From assembly GCA_932294295.1 (NCBI GenBank), contig OW028581.1:9941526-10005525 (forward strand): 64,000 bases of DNA, given 5' to 3'. The notes below the pieces were generated by a model. The model was not told where the DNA came from. It searched no databases and saw only the letters and a program-made list of their open reading frames with translations. Shown piece by piece: positions 38,241 to 51,995 of this stretch. The translations under genes were made by a program, and so were the position numbers. This DNA is from Alitta virens. Taxonomy: Eukaryota > Annelida > Polychaeta > Phyllodocida > Nereididae. The number at the start of each line of letters is the position of its first letter. Position 1 is the first letter of the stretch.

Positions 38241-41200
38241 CATACTGAAAGTTTGATCAACTCAGAATAGTCAAACTCAATGATCGAACATTTCCGAATT
38301 GTCAAACTCAATTTTCATTCAAACCAAAATGGTTGGACTCAATGTTTGATTAGCTCAGAATGGTCATACTAAATGTTTGACCAAATCAGAATAGTCAAAC
38401 TCAATAATCGAACATTTCAGAATTGTCAAACTCAATGATCGAACATTTCAGAATTGTCAAACTCAATTTTCATTCAAACCAAAATGGTTGGACTCAATGT
38501 ATGATTATCTCAGAATGGTCATACTGAATGTTTGATCAACTCAGAATAGTCAGACTCAATGATCGATCACCTCAGAATTGTCAAACTCAATGATCGAACA
38601 TTTCAGAATTGTCAAACTCAATTTTCATTCAACCCAAAATGGTTGGACTCAATGTTTGATTAATTCAGAATGGTCATAATGAATGTTTGATCAACTCAGA
38701 ATAGTCAAACTCAATGATCGAACATTTCCGAATTGTCAAACTCAATTTTCATTCAAACCAAAATGGTTGGACTCAATGTTTGATTAGCTCAGAATGGTCA
38801 TACTAAATGTTTGACCAAATCAGAATAGTCAAACTCAATAATCGAACATTTCAGAATTGTCAAACTCAATGATCGAACATTTCAGAATTGTCAAACTCAA
38901 TTTTCATTCAAACCAAAATGGTTGGACTCAATGTTTGATTAATTCAGAATGGTCATACTGAATGTTTGACCAAATCAGAATAGTCAAACTCAATGATCGA
39001 ACATTTCAGAATTGTCAAACGCAATTTTCAATCAAACCAAAATGGTTGGACTCAATGTATGATTATCTCAGAATGGTCATACTGAATGTTTGATCAACTC
39101 AGAATAGTCAGACTCAGTGATCGATCATCTCAGAATTGTCAAACTCAATGATCGAACATTTCAGAATTGTCAAACTCAATTTTCATTCAAACCAAAATGG
39201 TTGGACTCAATGTTTGATTAATTCAGAATGGTCATACTGAATGTTTGATCAACTCAGAATAGTGAAACTCAATGATCGAACATTTCCGAATTGTCAAACT
39301 CAATTTTCATTCAAACCAAAATGGTTGGACTCAATGTTTGATTAGCTCAGAATGGTCATACTAAATGTTTGACCAAATCAGAATAGTCAAACTCAATGAT
39401 CGAACATTTCAGAATTGTCAAACTCAATGATCGAACATTTCAGAATTGTCAAACTCAATTTTCATTCAAACCAAAATGGTTGGACTCAATGTTTGATTAA
39501 TTCAGAATGGTCATACTGAATGTTTGACCAAATCAGAATAGTCAAACTGAATGATCGAACATTTCAGAATTGTCAAACTCAATTATCAATCGAACCAAAA
39601 TGGTTGGACTCAATGTATGATTATCTCAGAATGGTCATACTGAATGTTTGATCAACTCAGAACAGTCAGACTCAATGATCGATCATCTCAGAATTGTCAA
39701 ACTCAATGATCGAACATTTCAGAATTGTCAAACTCAATTTTCATTCAAACCAAAATGGTTGGACTCTATGTTTGATTAATTCAGAATGGTCATACTGAAT
39801 GTTTGACCAAATCAGAATTGTCAAACTCAATGATCGAACATTTCCGAATTGTCAAACTCAATTTTCATTCAAACCAAAATGGTTGGACTCAATGTTTGAT
39901 TAGCTCAGAATGGTCATACTAAATGTTTGACCAAATCAGAATAGTCAAACTGAATGATCGAACATTTCAGAATTGTCAAACTCAATTTTCAATCAAACCA
40001 AAATGGTTGGACTCAAGGTATGATTATCTCAGAATGGTCATACTGAATGTTTGATCAACTCAGAATAGTCAGACTCAGTGATCGATCATCTCAGAATTGT
40101 CAAACTCAATGATCGAACATTTCAGAATTGTCAAACTCAATTTTCATTCAAACCAAAATGGTTGGACTCAATGTTTGATTAATTCAGAATGGTCATACTG
40201 AATGTTTGATCAACTCAGAATAGTCAAACTGAATGATCGAACATTTCCGAATTGTCAAACTCAATTTTCATTCAAACCAAAATGGTTGGACTTAATGTTT
40301 GATTAGCTCAGAATGGTCATACTAAATGTTTGACCAAATCAGAATAGTCAAACTCAATGATCGAACATTTCAGAATTGTCAAACTCAGTGATCGAACATT
40401 TCAGAATTGTCAAACCCAATTTTCATTCAAACCAAAATGGTTGGACTCAATGTTTGATTAATTCAGAATGGTCATACTGAATGTTTGACCAAATCAGAAT
40501 AGTCAAACTCAATGATCGAACATTTCAGAATTGTCAAACGCAATTTTCAATCAAACCAAAATGGTTGGACTCAATGTATGATTATCTCAGAATGGTCATA
40601 CTGAATGTTTGATCAACTCAGAATAGTCAGACTCAATGATCGATCATCTCAGAATTGTCAAACTCAATGATCGAACATTTCAGAATTGTCAAACTCAATT
40701 TTCATTCAAACCAAAATGGTTGGACTCAATGTTTGATTAATTCAGAATGGTCATACTGAATGTTTGATCAACTCAGAATAGTCAAACTCAATGATCGAAC
40801 ATTTCCGAATTGTCAAACTCAATTTTCATTCAAACCAAAATGTTTGGACTCAATGTTTGATTAGCTCAGAATGGTCATACTAAATCTTTGACCAAATCAG
40901 AATTGTCAAACTCAATGATCGAACATTTCAGAATTGTCAAACTCAATGATCGAACATTTCAGAATTGTCAAACTCAATTTTCATTCAAACCAAAATGGTT
41001 GGACTCAATGTTTGATTAATTCAGAATGGTCATACTGAATGTTTGACCAAATCAGAATAGTCAAACTCAATGATCAATTTCAGAATTGTCAAACGCAATT
41101 TTCAATCAAACCAAAATGGTTGGACTCAATGTATGATTATCTCAGATTGGTCAAACAGAATGTCTGATCAACTCAGAATAGTCAGACTCAATGATCGATC

Positions 41201-41305
41201 ATCTCAGAATTGTCAAACTCAATGACGAACATTTCAGAATTGTCAAACTCAATTTTCATTCAAACCAAAATGGTTGGACTCAATGTTTGATTAATTCAGA
41301 ATGGT
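38241..41305 (+). repeat. 3,065-bp tandem duplication, copy 2
   Basis: This copy directly follows copy 1. It retains AATGTTTGGACTC near 40,846 and TAAATCTTTGACC at 40,884, both shared with copy 1. After about 41,305 the sequence switches to family IV variants (GTGAAACTC, GATTTGCTCA). Confidence 0.92.
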
Positions 41306-43060
41306 CATACTGAATGTTTGATCAACTCAGAATAGTGAAACTCAATGATCGAACATTTTCGAATTGTCAAACTCAATTTTCATTCAAACCAAAATGGTTG
41401 GACTCAATGTTTGATTTGCTCATAATGGTCATACTAAATGTTTGACCAAATCAGTATAGTCAAACTCAATGATCGAACATTTCAGAATTGTCAAACTCAA
41501 TGATCGAACATTTCAGAATTGTCAAACTCAATTTTCATTCAAACCAAAATGGTTGGACTCAATGTTTGATTAATTCAGAATGGTCATACTGAATGTTTGA
41601 CCAAATCAGAATAGTCAAACTGAATGATCGAACATTTCAGAATTGTCAAACGCAATTTTCAATCAAACCAAAATGGTTGGACTCAATGTATGATTATCTC
41701 AGAATGGTCATACTGAAACTTTGATCAACTCAGAATAGTCAGACTAAATGATCGATCATCTCAGAATTGTCAAACTCAATGATCGAACATTTCAGAATTG
41801 TCAAACTCAATTTTCATTCAAACCAAAATGGTTGGACTCAATGTTTGATTAATTCAGAATGGTCATACTGAATGTTTGACCAAATCAGAATAGTCAAACT
41901 GGATGATCGAACATTTCAGAATTGTCAAACGCAATTTTCAATCAAACCAAAATGGTTGGACTCAATGTATGATTATCTCAGAATGGTCATACTGAATCTT
42001 TGATCAACTCAGAATAGTCAGACTCAATAATCGATCATCTCAGAATTGTCAAACTCAATGATCGAACATTTCAGAATTGTCAAACTCAATTTTCATTCAA
42101 ACCAAAATGGTTGGACTCAATGTTTGATTAGCTCAGAATGGTCATACTAAATGTTTGACCAAATCAGAATAGTCAAACTCAATGATCGAACATTTCAGAA
42201 TTGTCAAACTCAATGATCGAACATTTCAGAATTGTCAAACTCAATTTTCATTCAAACCAAAATGGTTGGACTCAATGTTTGATTAATTCAGAATGGTCAT
42301 ACTGAATGTTTGACCAAATCAGAATAGTCAAACTCAATGATCGAACATTTAGAATTGTCAAGCTCAATTTTCAATCAAACCAAAATGGTTGGACTGAATG
42401 TTTGAATAACTCAGATTGGTCAAACAGAATGTCTGATCAACTCAGAGTAGTCAGACTCAATGATCGATCATCTCAGAATTGTCAAACTCAATGACAAACA
42501 TTTCAGAATTGTCAAACTCAATTTTCATTCAAACCAAAATGGTTGGACTCAATGTTTAATTAATTCAGAATGGTCATACTGAATGTTTGATCAACTCAGA
42601 ATAGTCAAACTCAATGATCGAACATTTCAGAATTGTCAAACGCAATTTTCAATCAAACCAAAATGGTTGGACTCAATGTATGATTATCTCAGAATGGTCA
42701 TACTGAATGTTTGATCAACTCAGAATAGTCAGACTCAATGATCGATCATCTCAGAATTGTCAAACTCAATGATCGAACATTTCAGAATTGTCAAACTCAA
42801 TTTTCATTCAAACCAAAATGGTTGGACTCAATGTTTGATTAATTCAGAATGGTCATACTGAATGTTTGATCAACTCAGAATAGTGAAACTCAATGATCGA
42901 ACATTTCCGAATTGTCAAACTCAATTTTCATTCAAACCAAAATGGTTGGACTCAATGTTTGATTTGCTCAGAATGGTCATACTAAATGTTTGACCAAATC
43001 AGAATAGTCAAACTCAATGATCGAACATTTCAGAATTGTCAAACTCAATGATCGAACATT
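39843..43060 (+). repeat. 3,218-bp tandem duplication, copy 1
   Basis: TAATGTTTGATTAGC (40,291 and 43,509), CAAGGTATG (40,015 and 43,233), ATCTTTGACC (40,884 and 44,102) and the 3-bp deletion (41,076 and 44,294) are 3,218 bp apart. The length is 104 subunits (3,224) minus six bases of small deletions. Its first 1.5 kb also matches 36,778-38,240 at offset 3,065, so that part exists in three copies. Confidence 0.92.
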
Positions 43061-46000
43061 TCCGAATTGTCAAACTCAATTTTCATTCAAACCAAAATGG
43101 TTGGACTCAATGTTTGATTAGCTCAGAATGGTCATACTAAATGTTTGACCAAATCAGAATAGTCAAACTGAATGATCGAACATTTCAGAATTGTCAAACT
43201 CAATTTTCAATCAAACCAAAATGGTTGGACTCAAGGTATGATTATCTCAGAATGGTCATACTGAATGTTTGATCAACTCAGAATAGTCAGACTCAGTGAT
43301 CGATCATCTCAGAATTGTCAAACTCAATGATCGAACATTTCAGAATTGTCAAACTCAATTTTCATTCAAACCAAAATGGTTGGACTCAATGTTTGATTAA
43401 TTCAGAATGGTCATACTGAATGTTTGATCAACTCAGAATAGTCAAACTGAATGATCGAACATTTCCGAATTGTCAAACTCAATTTTCATTCAAACCAAAA
43501 TGGTTGGACTTAATGTTTGATTAGCTCAGAATGGTCATACTAAATGTTTGACCAAATCAGAATAGTCAAACTCAATGATCGAACATTTCAGAATTGTCAA
43601 ACTCAGTGATCGAACATTTCAGAATTGTCAAACCCAATTTTCATTCAAACCAAAATGGTTGGACTCAATGTTTGATTAATTCAGAATGGTCATACTGAAT
43701 GTTTGACCAAATCAGAATAGTCAAACTCAATGATCGAACATTTCACAATTGTCAAACGCAATTTTCAATCAAACCAAAATGGTTGGACTCAATGTATGAT
43801 TATCTCAGAATGGTCATACTGAATGTTTGATCAACTCAGAATAGTCAGACTCAATGATCGATCATCTCAGAATTGTCAAACTCAATGATCGAACATTTCA
43901 GAATTGTCAAACTCAATTTTCATTCAAACCAAAATGGTTGGACTCAATGTTTGATTAATTCAGAATGGTCATACTGAATGTTTGATCAACTCAGAATAGT
44001 CAAACTCAATGATCGAACATTTCCGAATTGTCAAACTCAATTTTCATTCAAACCAAAATGGTTGGACTCAATGTTTGATTAGCTCAGAATGGTCATACTA
44101 AATCTTTGACCAAATCAGAATTGTCAAACTCAATGATCGAACATTTCAGAATTGTCAAACTCAATGATCGAACATTTCAGAATTGTCAAACTCAATTTTC
44201 ATTCAAACCAAAATGGTTGGACTCAATGTTTGATTAATTCAGAATGGTCATACTGAATGTTTGACCAAATCAGAATAGTCAAACTCAATGATCAATTTCA
44301 GAATTGTCAAACGCAATTTTCAATCAAACCAAAATGGTTGGACTCAATGTATGATTATCTCAGATTGGTCAAACAGAATGTCTGATCAACTCAGAATAGT
44401 CAGACTCAATGATCGATCATCTCAGAATTGTCAAACTCAATGACGAACATTTCAGAATTGTCAAACTCAATTTTCATTCAAACCAAAATGGTTGGACTCA
44501 ATGTTTGATTAATTCAGAATGGTCATACTGAATGTTTGATCAACTCAGAATAGTGAAACTCAATGATCGAACATTTTCGAATTGTCAAACTCAATTTTCA
44601 TTCAAACCAAAATGGTTGGACTCAATGTTTGATTTGCTCATAATGGTCATACTAAATGTTTGACCAAATCAGTATAGTCAAACTCAATGATCGAACATTT
44701 CAGAATTGTCAAACTCAATGATCGAACATTTCAGAATTGTCAAACTCAATTTTCATTCAAACCAAAATGGTTGGACTCAATGTTTGATTAATTCAGAATG
44801 GTCATACTGAATGTTTGACCAAATCAGAATAGTCAAACTGAATGATCGAACATTTCAGAATTGTCAAACGCAATTTTCAATCAAACCAAAATGGTTGGAC
44901 TCAATGTATGATTATCTCAGAATGGTCATACTGAAACTTTGATCAACTCAGAATAGTCAGACTAAATGATCGATCATCTCAGAATTGTCAAACTCAATGA
45001 TCGAACATTTCAGAATTGTCAAACTCAATTTTCATTCAAACCAAAATGGTTGGACTCAATGTTTGATTAATTCAGAATGGTCATACTGAATGTTTGACCA
45101 AATCAGAATAGTCAAACTGAATGATCGAACATTTCAGAATTGTCAAACGCAATTTTCAATCAAACCAAAATGGTTGGACTCAATGTATGATTATCTCAGA
45201 ATGGTCATACTGAATCTTTGATCAACTCAGAATAGTCAGACTCAATGATCGATCATCTCAGAATTGTCAAACTCAATGATCGAACATTTCAGAATTGTCA
45301 AACTCAATTTTCATTCAAACCAAAATGGTTGGACTCAATGTTTGATTAGCTCAGAATGGTCATACTAAATGTTTGACCAAATCAGAATAGTCAAACTCAA
45401 TGATCGAACATTTCAGAATTGTCAAACTCAATGATCGAACATTTCAGAATTGTCAAACTCAATTTTCATTCAAACCAAAATGGTTGGACTCAATGTTTGA
45501 TTAATTCAGAATGGTCATACTGAATGTTTGACCAAATCAGAATAGTCAAACTCAATGATCGAACATTTAGAATTGTCAAGCTCAATTTTCAATCAAACCA
45601 AAATGGTTGGACTGAATGTTTGAATAACTCAGATTGGTCAAACAGAATGTCTGATCAACTCAGAGTAGTCAGACTCAATGATCGATCATCTCAGAATTGT
45701 CAAACTCAATGACGAACATTTCAGAATTGTCAAACTCAATTTTCATTCAAACCAAAATGGTTGGACTCAATGTTTAATTAATTCAGAATGGTCATACTGA
45801 ATGTTTGATCAACTCAGAATAGTCAAACTCAATGATCGAACATTTCAGAATTGTCAAACGCAATTTTCAATCAAACCAAAATGGTTGGACTCAATGTATG
45901 ATTATCTCAGAATGGTCATACTGAATGTTTGATCAACTCAGAATAGTCAGACTCAATGATCGATCATCTCAGAATTGTCAAACTCAATGATCGAACATTT

Positions 46001-46278
46001 CAGAATTGTCAAACTCAATTTTCATTCAAACCAAAATGGTTGGACTCAATGTTTGATTAATTCAGAATGGTCATACTGAATGTTTGATCAACTCAGAATA
46101 GTGAAACTCAACGATCGAACATTTCCGAATTGTCAAACTCAATTTTCATTCAAACCAAAATGGTTGGACTCAATGTTTGATTTGCTCAGAATGGTCATAC
46201 TAAATGTTTGACCAAATCAGAATAGTCAAACTCAATGATCGAACATTTCAGAATTGTCAAACTCAATGATCGAACATT
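43061..46278 (+). repeat. 3,218-bp tandem duplication, copy 2
   Basis: This copy follows copy 1 without a gap. Differences from copy 1 are few: GGTTGGACTC in place of TGTTTGGACTC near 44,064, CTGAATGATCG in place of CTGGATGATCG of 41,901, and AATGACGAAC in place of AATGACAAAC of 42,490. Confidence 0.92.
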
Positions 46279-47093
46279 TCAGAATTGTCAAACTCAATTT
46301 TCATTCAAACCAAAATGGTTGGACTCAATGTTTGATTAATTCAGAATGGTCATACTGAATGTTTGACCAAATCAGAATAGTCAAACTGAATGATCGAACA
46401 TTTCAGAATTGTCAAACGCAATTTTCAATCAAACCAAAATGGTTGGACTCAATGTATGATTATCTCAGAATGGTCATACTGAATCTTTGATCAACTCAGA
46501 ATAGTCAGACTCAATGATCGATCATCTCAGAATTGTCAAACTCAATGATCGAACATTTCAGAATTGTCAAACTCAATTTTCATTCAAACCAAAATGGTTG
46601 GACTCAATGTTTGATTAATTCAGAATGGTCATACTGAATGTTTGACCAAATCAGAATAGTCAAACTGAATGATCGAACATTTCAGAATTGTCAAACGCAA
46701 TTTTCAATCAAACCAAAATGGTTGGACTCAATGTATGATTATCTCAGAATGGTCATACTGAATCTTTGATCAACTCAGAATAGTCAGACTCAATGATCGA
46801 TCATCTCAGAATTGTCAAACTCAATGATCGCAAAATTCCAGAATTGTCAAACTCAATTTTCATTCAAACCAAAATGGTTGGACTCAATGTTTGATTAGCT
46901 CAGAATGGTCATACTAAATGATTGACCAAATCAGAATAGTCAAACTCAATGATCGAACATTTCAGAATTGTCAAACTCAATGATCGAACATTTCAGAATT
47001 GTCAAACTCAATTTTCATTCAAACCAAAATGGTTGGACTCAATGTTTGATTAATTCAGAATGGTCATACTGAATGTTTGACCAAATCAGAATA
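45545..47093 (+). repeat. 2,507-bp offset duplication, copy 1
   Basis: GATCGCAAAATTCC at 46,826 recurs at 49,333, and the TTTAGAATTGTCAAGC unit near 45,565 recurs near 48,072. This segment is copied again 14,978 bp downstream. It carries the private changes AACGATCG near 46,110 and AAATGATTGACC near 46,918. Confidence 0.86.
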
Positions 47094-48051
47094 GTCAAAC
47101 TCAATGATCGAATTTTTAGAATTGTCAAGCTCAATTTTCAATCAAACCAAAATGGTTGGACTGAATGTTTGATTAACTCAGATTGGTCATACAGAATGTC
47201 TGATCAACTCAGAATAGTCAGACTCAATGATCGATCATCTCAGAATTGTCAAACTCAATGACGAACATTTCAGAATTGTCAAACTCAATTTTCATTCAAA
47301 CCAAAATGGTTGGACTCAATGTTTTATTAATTCAGAATGGTCATACTGAATGTTTGATCAACTCAGAATAGTCAAACTCAATGATCGAACATTTCAGAAT
47401 TGTCAAACGCAATTTTCAATCAAACCAAAATGGTTGGACTCAATGTATGATTATCTCAGAATGGTCATACTGAATGTTTGATCAACTCAGAATAGTCAGA
47501 CTCAATGATCGATCATCTCAGAATTGTCAAACTCAATGATCGAACATTTCAGAATTGTCAAACTCAATTTTCATTCAAACCAAAATGGTTGGACTCAATG
47601 TTTGATTAATTCAGAATGGTCATACTGAATGTTTGATCAACTCAGAATAGTCAAACTCAATGATCGAACATTTCCGAATTGTCAAACTCAATTTTCATTC
47701 AAACCAAAATGGTTGGACTGAATGTTTGATTAACTCAGATTGGTCAAACAGAATGTCTGATCAACTCAGAGTAGTCAGACTCAATGATCGATCATCTCAG
47801 AATTGTCAACCTCAATGACGAACATTTCAGAATTGTCAAACTCAATTTTCATTCAAACCAAAATGGTTGGACTCAATGTTTAATTAATTCAGAATGGTCA
47901 TACTGAATGTTTGATCAACTCAGAATAGTCAAACTCAATGATCGAACATTTCAGAATTGTCAAACGCAATTTTCAATCAAACCAAAATGGTTGGACTCAA
48001 TGTATGATTATCTCAGAATGGTCATACTGAATGTTTGATCAACTCAGAATA

Positions 48052-49600
48052 GTCAAACTCAATGATCGAACATTTAGAATTGTCAAGCTCAATTTTCAAT
48101 CAAACCAAAATGGTTGGACTGAATGTTTGATTAACTCAGATTGGTCAAACAGAATGTCTGATCAACTCAGAGTAGTCAGACTCAATGATCGATCATCTCA
48201 GAATTGTCAAACTCAATGACGAACATTTCAGAATTGTCAAACTCAATTTTCATTCAAACCAAAATGGTTGGACTCAATGTTTAATTAATTCAGAATGGTC
48301 ATACTGAATGTTTGATCAACTCAGAATAGTCAAACTCAATGATCGAACATTTCAGAATTGTCAAACGCAATTTTCAATCAAACCAAAATGGTTGGACTCA
48401 ATGTATGATTATCTCAGAATGGTCATACTGAATGTTTGATCAACTCAGAATAGTCAGACTCAATGATCGATCATCTCAGAATTGTCAAACTCAATGATCG
48501 AACATTTCAGAATTGTCAAACTCAATTTTCATTCAAACCAAAATGGTTGGACTCAATGTTTGATTAATTCAGAATGGTCATACTGAATGTTTGATCAACT
48601 CAGAATAGTGAAACTCAATGATCGAACATTTCCGAATTGTCAAACTCAATTTTCATTCAAACCAAAATGGTTGGACTCAATGTTTGATTTGCTCAGAATG
48701 GTCATACTAAATGTTTGACCAAATCAGAATAGTCAAACTCAATGATCGAACATTTCAGAATTGTCAAACTCAATGATCGAACATTTCAGAATTGTCAAAC
48801 TCAATTTTCATTCAAACCAAAATGGTTGGACTCAATGTTTGATTAATTCAGAATGGTCAAACTGAATGTTTGACCAAATCAGAATAGTCAAACTGAATGA
48901 TCGAACATTTCAGAATTGTCAAACGCAATTTTCAATCAAACCAAAATGGTTGGACTCAATGTATGATTATCTCAGAATGGTCATACTGAATCTTTGATCA
49001 ACTCAGAATAGTCAGACTCAATGATCGATCATCTCAGAATTGTCAAACTCAATGATCGAACATTTCAGAATTGTCAAACTCAATTTTCATTCAAACCAAA
49101 ATGGTTGGACTCAATGTTTGATTAATTCAGAATGGTCATACTGAATGTTTGACCAAATCAGAATAGTCAAACTGAATGATCGAACATTTCAGAATTGTCA
49201 AACGCAATTTTCAATCAAACCAAAATGGTTGGACTCAATGTATGATTATCTCAGAATGGTCATACTGAATCTTTGATCAACTCAGAATAGTCAGACTCAA
49301 TGATCGATCATCTCAGAATTGTCAAACTCAATGATCGCAAAATTCCAGAATTGTCAAACTCAATTTTCATTCAAACCAAAATGGTTGGACTCAATGTTTG
49401 ATTAGCTCAGAATGGTCATACTAAATGTTTGACCAAATCAGAATAGTCAAACTCAATGATCGAACATTTCAGAATTGTCAAACTCAATGATCGAACATTT
49501 CAGAATTGTCAATCTCAATTTTCATTCAAACCAAAATGGTTGGACTCAATGTTTGATTAATTCAGAATGGTCATACTGAATGTTTGACCAAATCAGAATA
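48052..49600 (+). repeat. 2,507-bp offset duplication, copy 2
   Basis: This is the second copy of 45,545-47,093. It has private AATCTCAATTTTC near 49,511 and GGTCAAACTGAATG near 48,857. It is itself the source or sister of 57.7-59.3 kb at offset 9,655. Confidence 0.85.
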
Positions 49601-50324
49601 GTCAAACTCAATGATCAATTTCAGAATTGTCAAACGCAATTTTCAATCAAACCAAAATGGTTGGACTCAATGTATGATTATCTCAGATTGGTCAAACAGA
49701 ATGTCTGATCAACTCAGAATAGTCAGACTCAATGATCGATCATCTCAGAATTGTCAAACTCAATGACGAACATTTCAGAATTGTCAAACTCAATTTTCAT
49801 TCAAACCAAAATGGTTCGACTCAATGTTTGATTAATTCAGAATGGTCATACTGAATGTTTGATCAACTCAGAATAGTGAAACTCAATGATCGAACATTTT
49901 CGAATTGTCAAACTCAATTTTCATTCAAACCAAAATGGTTGGACTCAATGTTTGATTTGCTCAGAATGGTCATACTAAATGTTTGACCAAATCAGTATAG
50001 TCAAACTCAATGATCGAACATTTCAGAATTGTCAAACTCAATGATCGAACATTTCAGAATTGTCAAACTCAATTTTCATTCAAACCAAAATGGTTGGACT
50101 CAATGTTTGATTAATTCAGAATGGTCATACTGAATGTTTGACCAAATCAGAATAGTCAAACTGAATGATCGAACATTTCAGAATTGTCAAACGCAATTTT
50201 CAATCAAACCAAAATGGTTGGACTCAATGTATGATTATCTCAGAATGGTCATACTGAATCTTTGATCAACTCAGAATAGTCAGACTAAATGATCGATCAT
50301 CTCAGAATTGTCAAACTCAATGAT

Positions 50325-51995
50325 CGAACATTTCAGAATTGTCAAACTCAATTTTCATTCAAACCAAAATGGTTGGACTCAATGTTTGATTAATTCAGAA
50401 TGGTCATACTGAATGTTTGACCAAATCAGAATAGTCAAACTGAATGATCGAACATTTCAGAATTGTCAAACGCAATTTTCAATCAAACCAAAATGGTTGG
50501 ACTCAATGTATGATTATCTCAGAATGGTCATACTGAATCTTTGATCAACTCAGAATAGTCAGACTCAATGATCGATCATCTCAGAATTGTCAAACTCAAT
50601 GATCGAACATTTCAGAATTGTCAAACTCAATTTTCATTCAAACCAAAATGGTTGGACTCAATGTTTGATTAATTCAGAATGGTCATACTGAATGTTTGAT
50701 CAACTCAGAATAGTGAAACTCAATGATCGAACATTTCAGAATTGTCAAACTCAATGATCGAACATTTCAGAATTGTCAAACTCAATTTTCATTCAAACCA
50801 AAATGGTTGGACTCAATGTTTGATTAATTCAGAATGGTCATACTGAATGTTTGACCAAATCAGAATAGTCAAACTCAATGATCGAACATTTAGAATTGTC
50901 AAGCTCAATTTTCAATCAAACCAAAATGGTTGGACTGAATGTTTGATTAACTCAGATTGGTCATACAGAATGTCTGATCAACTCAGAATAGTCAGACTCA
51001 ATGATCGATCATCTCAGAATTGTCAAACTCAATGACGAACATTTCAGAATTGTCAAACTCAATTTTCATTCAAACCAAAATGGTTGGACTCAATGTTTTA
51101 TTAATTCAGAATGGTCATACTGAATGTTTGATCAACTCAGAATAGTCAAACTCAATGATCGAACATTTCAGAATTGTCAAACGCAATTTTCAATCAAACC
51201 AAAATGGTTGGACTCAATGTATGATTATCTCAGAATGGTCATACTGAATGTTTGATCAACTCAGAATAGTCAGACTCAATGATCGATCATCTCAGAATTG
51301 TCAAACTCAATGATCGAACATTTCAGAATTGTCAAACTCAATTTTCATTCAAACCAAAATGGTTGGACTCAATGTTTGATTAATTCAGAATGGTCATACT
51401 GAATGTTTGATCAACTCAGAATAGTCAAACTCAATGATCGAACATTTCCGAATTGTCAAACTCAATTTTCATTCAAACCAAAATGGTTGGACTCAATGTT
51501 TGATTTGCTCAGAATGGTCATACTAAATGTTTGACCAAATCAGAATAGTCAAACTCAATGATCGAACATTTCAGAATTGTCAAACTCAATGATCGAACAT
51601 TTCAGAATTGTCAAACTCAATTTTCATTCAAACCAAAATGGTTGGACTCAATGTTTGATTAATTCAGAATGGTCATACTGAATGTTTGACCAAATCAGAA
51701 TAGTCAAACTCAATGATCGAACATTTAGAATTGTCAAGCTCAATTTTCAATCAAACCAAAATGGTTCGACTCAATGTTTGATTAATTCAGAATGGTCATA
51801 CTGAATGTTTGATCAACTCAGAATAGTGAAACTCAATGATCGAACATTTTCGAATTGTCAAACTCAATTTTCATTCAAACCAAAATGGTTGGACTCAATG
51901 TTTGATTTGCTCAGAATGGTCATACTAAATGTTTGACCAAATCAGTATAGTCAAACTCAATGATCGAACATTTCAGAATTGTCAAACTCAATGAT
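50325..51995 (+). repeat. 1,671-bp tandem duplication, copy 1
   Basis: Repeat units such as the TTTAGAATTG unit after 50,880 and the TTTTATTAATTC unit near 51,095 recur 1,671 bp downstream. The segment contains a hybrid at 51.72-51.79 kb, where TTTAGAATTGTCAAGC is followed by GGTTCGACTC; elsewhere these two variants lie in different blocks. Confidence 0.85.

Larger units (their letters stand above)
23700..41305 (+). repeat. Family III domain, nested duplications
   Basis: Markers are AATAATCGAAC (first near 23,844), CACACTCAATT (25,728, 26,999, 31,460, 34,557), TTATCAATCGAACC (24,591, 25,862, 30,478, 36,519, 39,584), CATAATGAATG (29,571, 33,908, 35,612, plus a copy near 38,676) and GAAAGTTTGATC (29,141, 33,478, 35,182, 38,247). 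The constant differences between marker pairs reveal overlapping duplications of 1,271, 4,461/4,337, 1,704 and 3,065 bp. No coding content is seen. Confidence 0.8.

Noticed and set aside
42306..42494. Recurring 62-codon open frame (13 copies from 42,306 to 63,197)
   Set aside because: The frame exists because two 1-bp deletions in family IV units shift the reading frame past stops. Its copies simply follow the duplications, and the translated peptide mirrors the 31-bp repeat.
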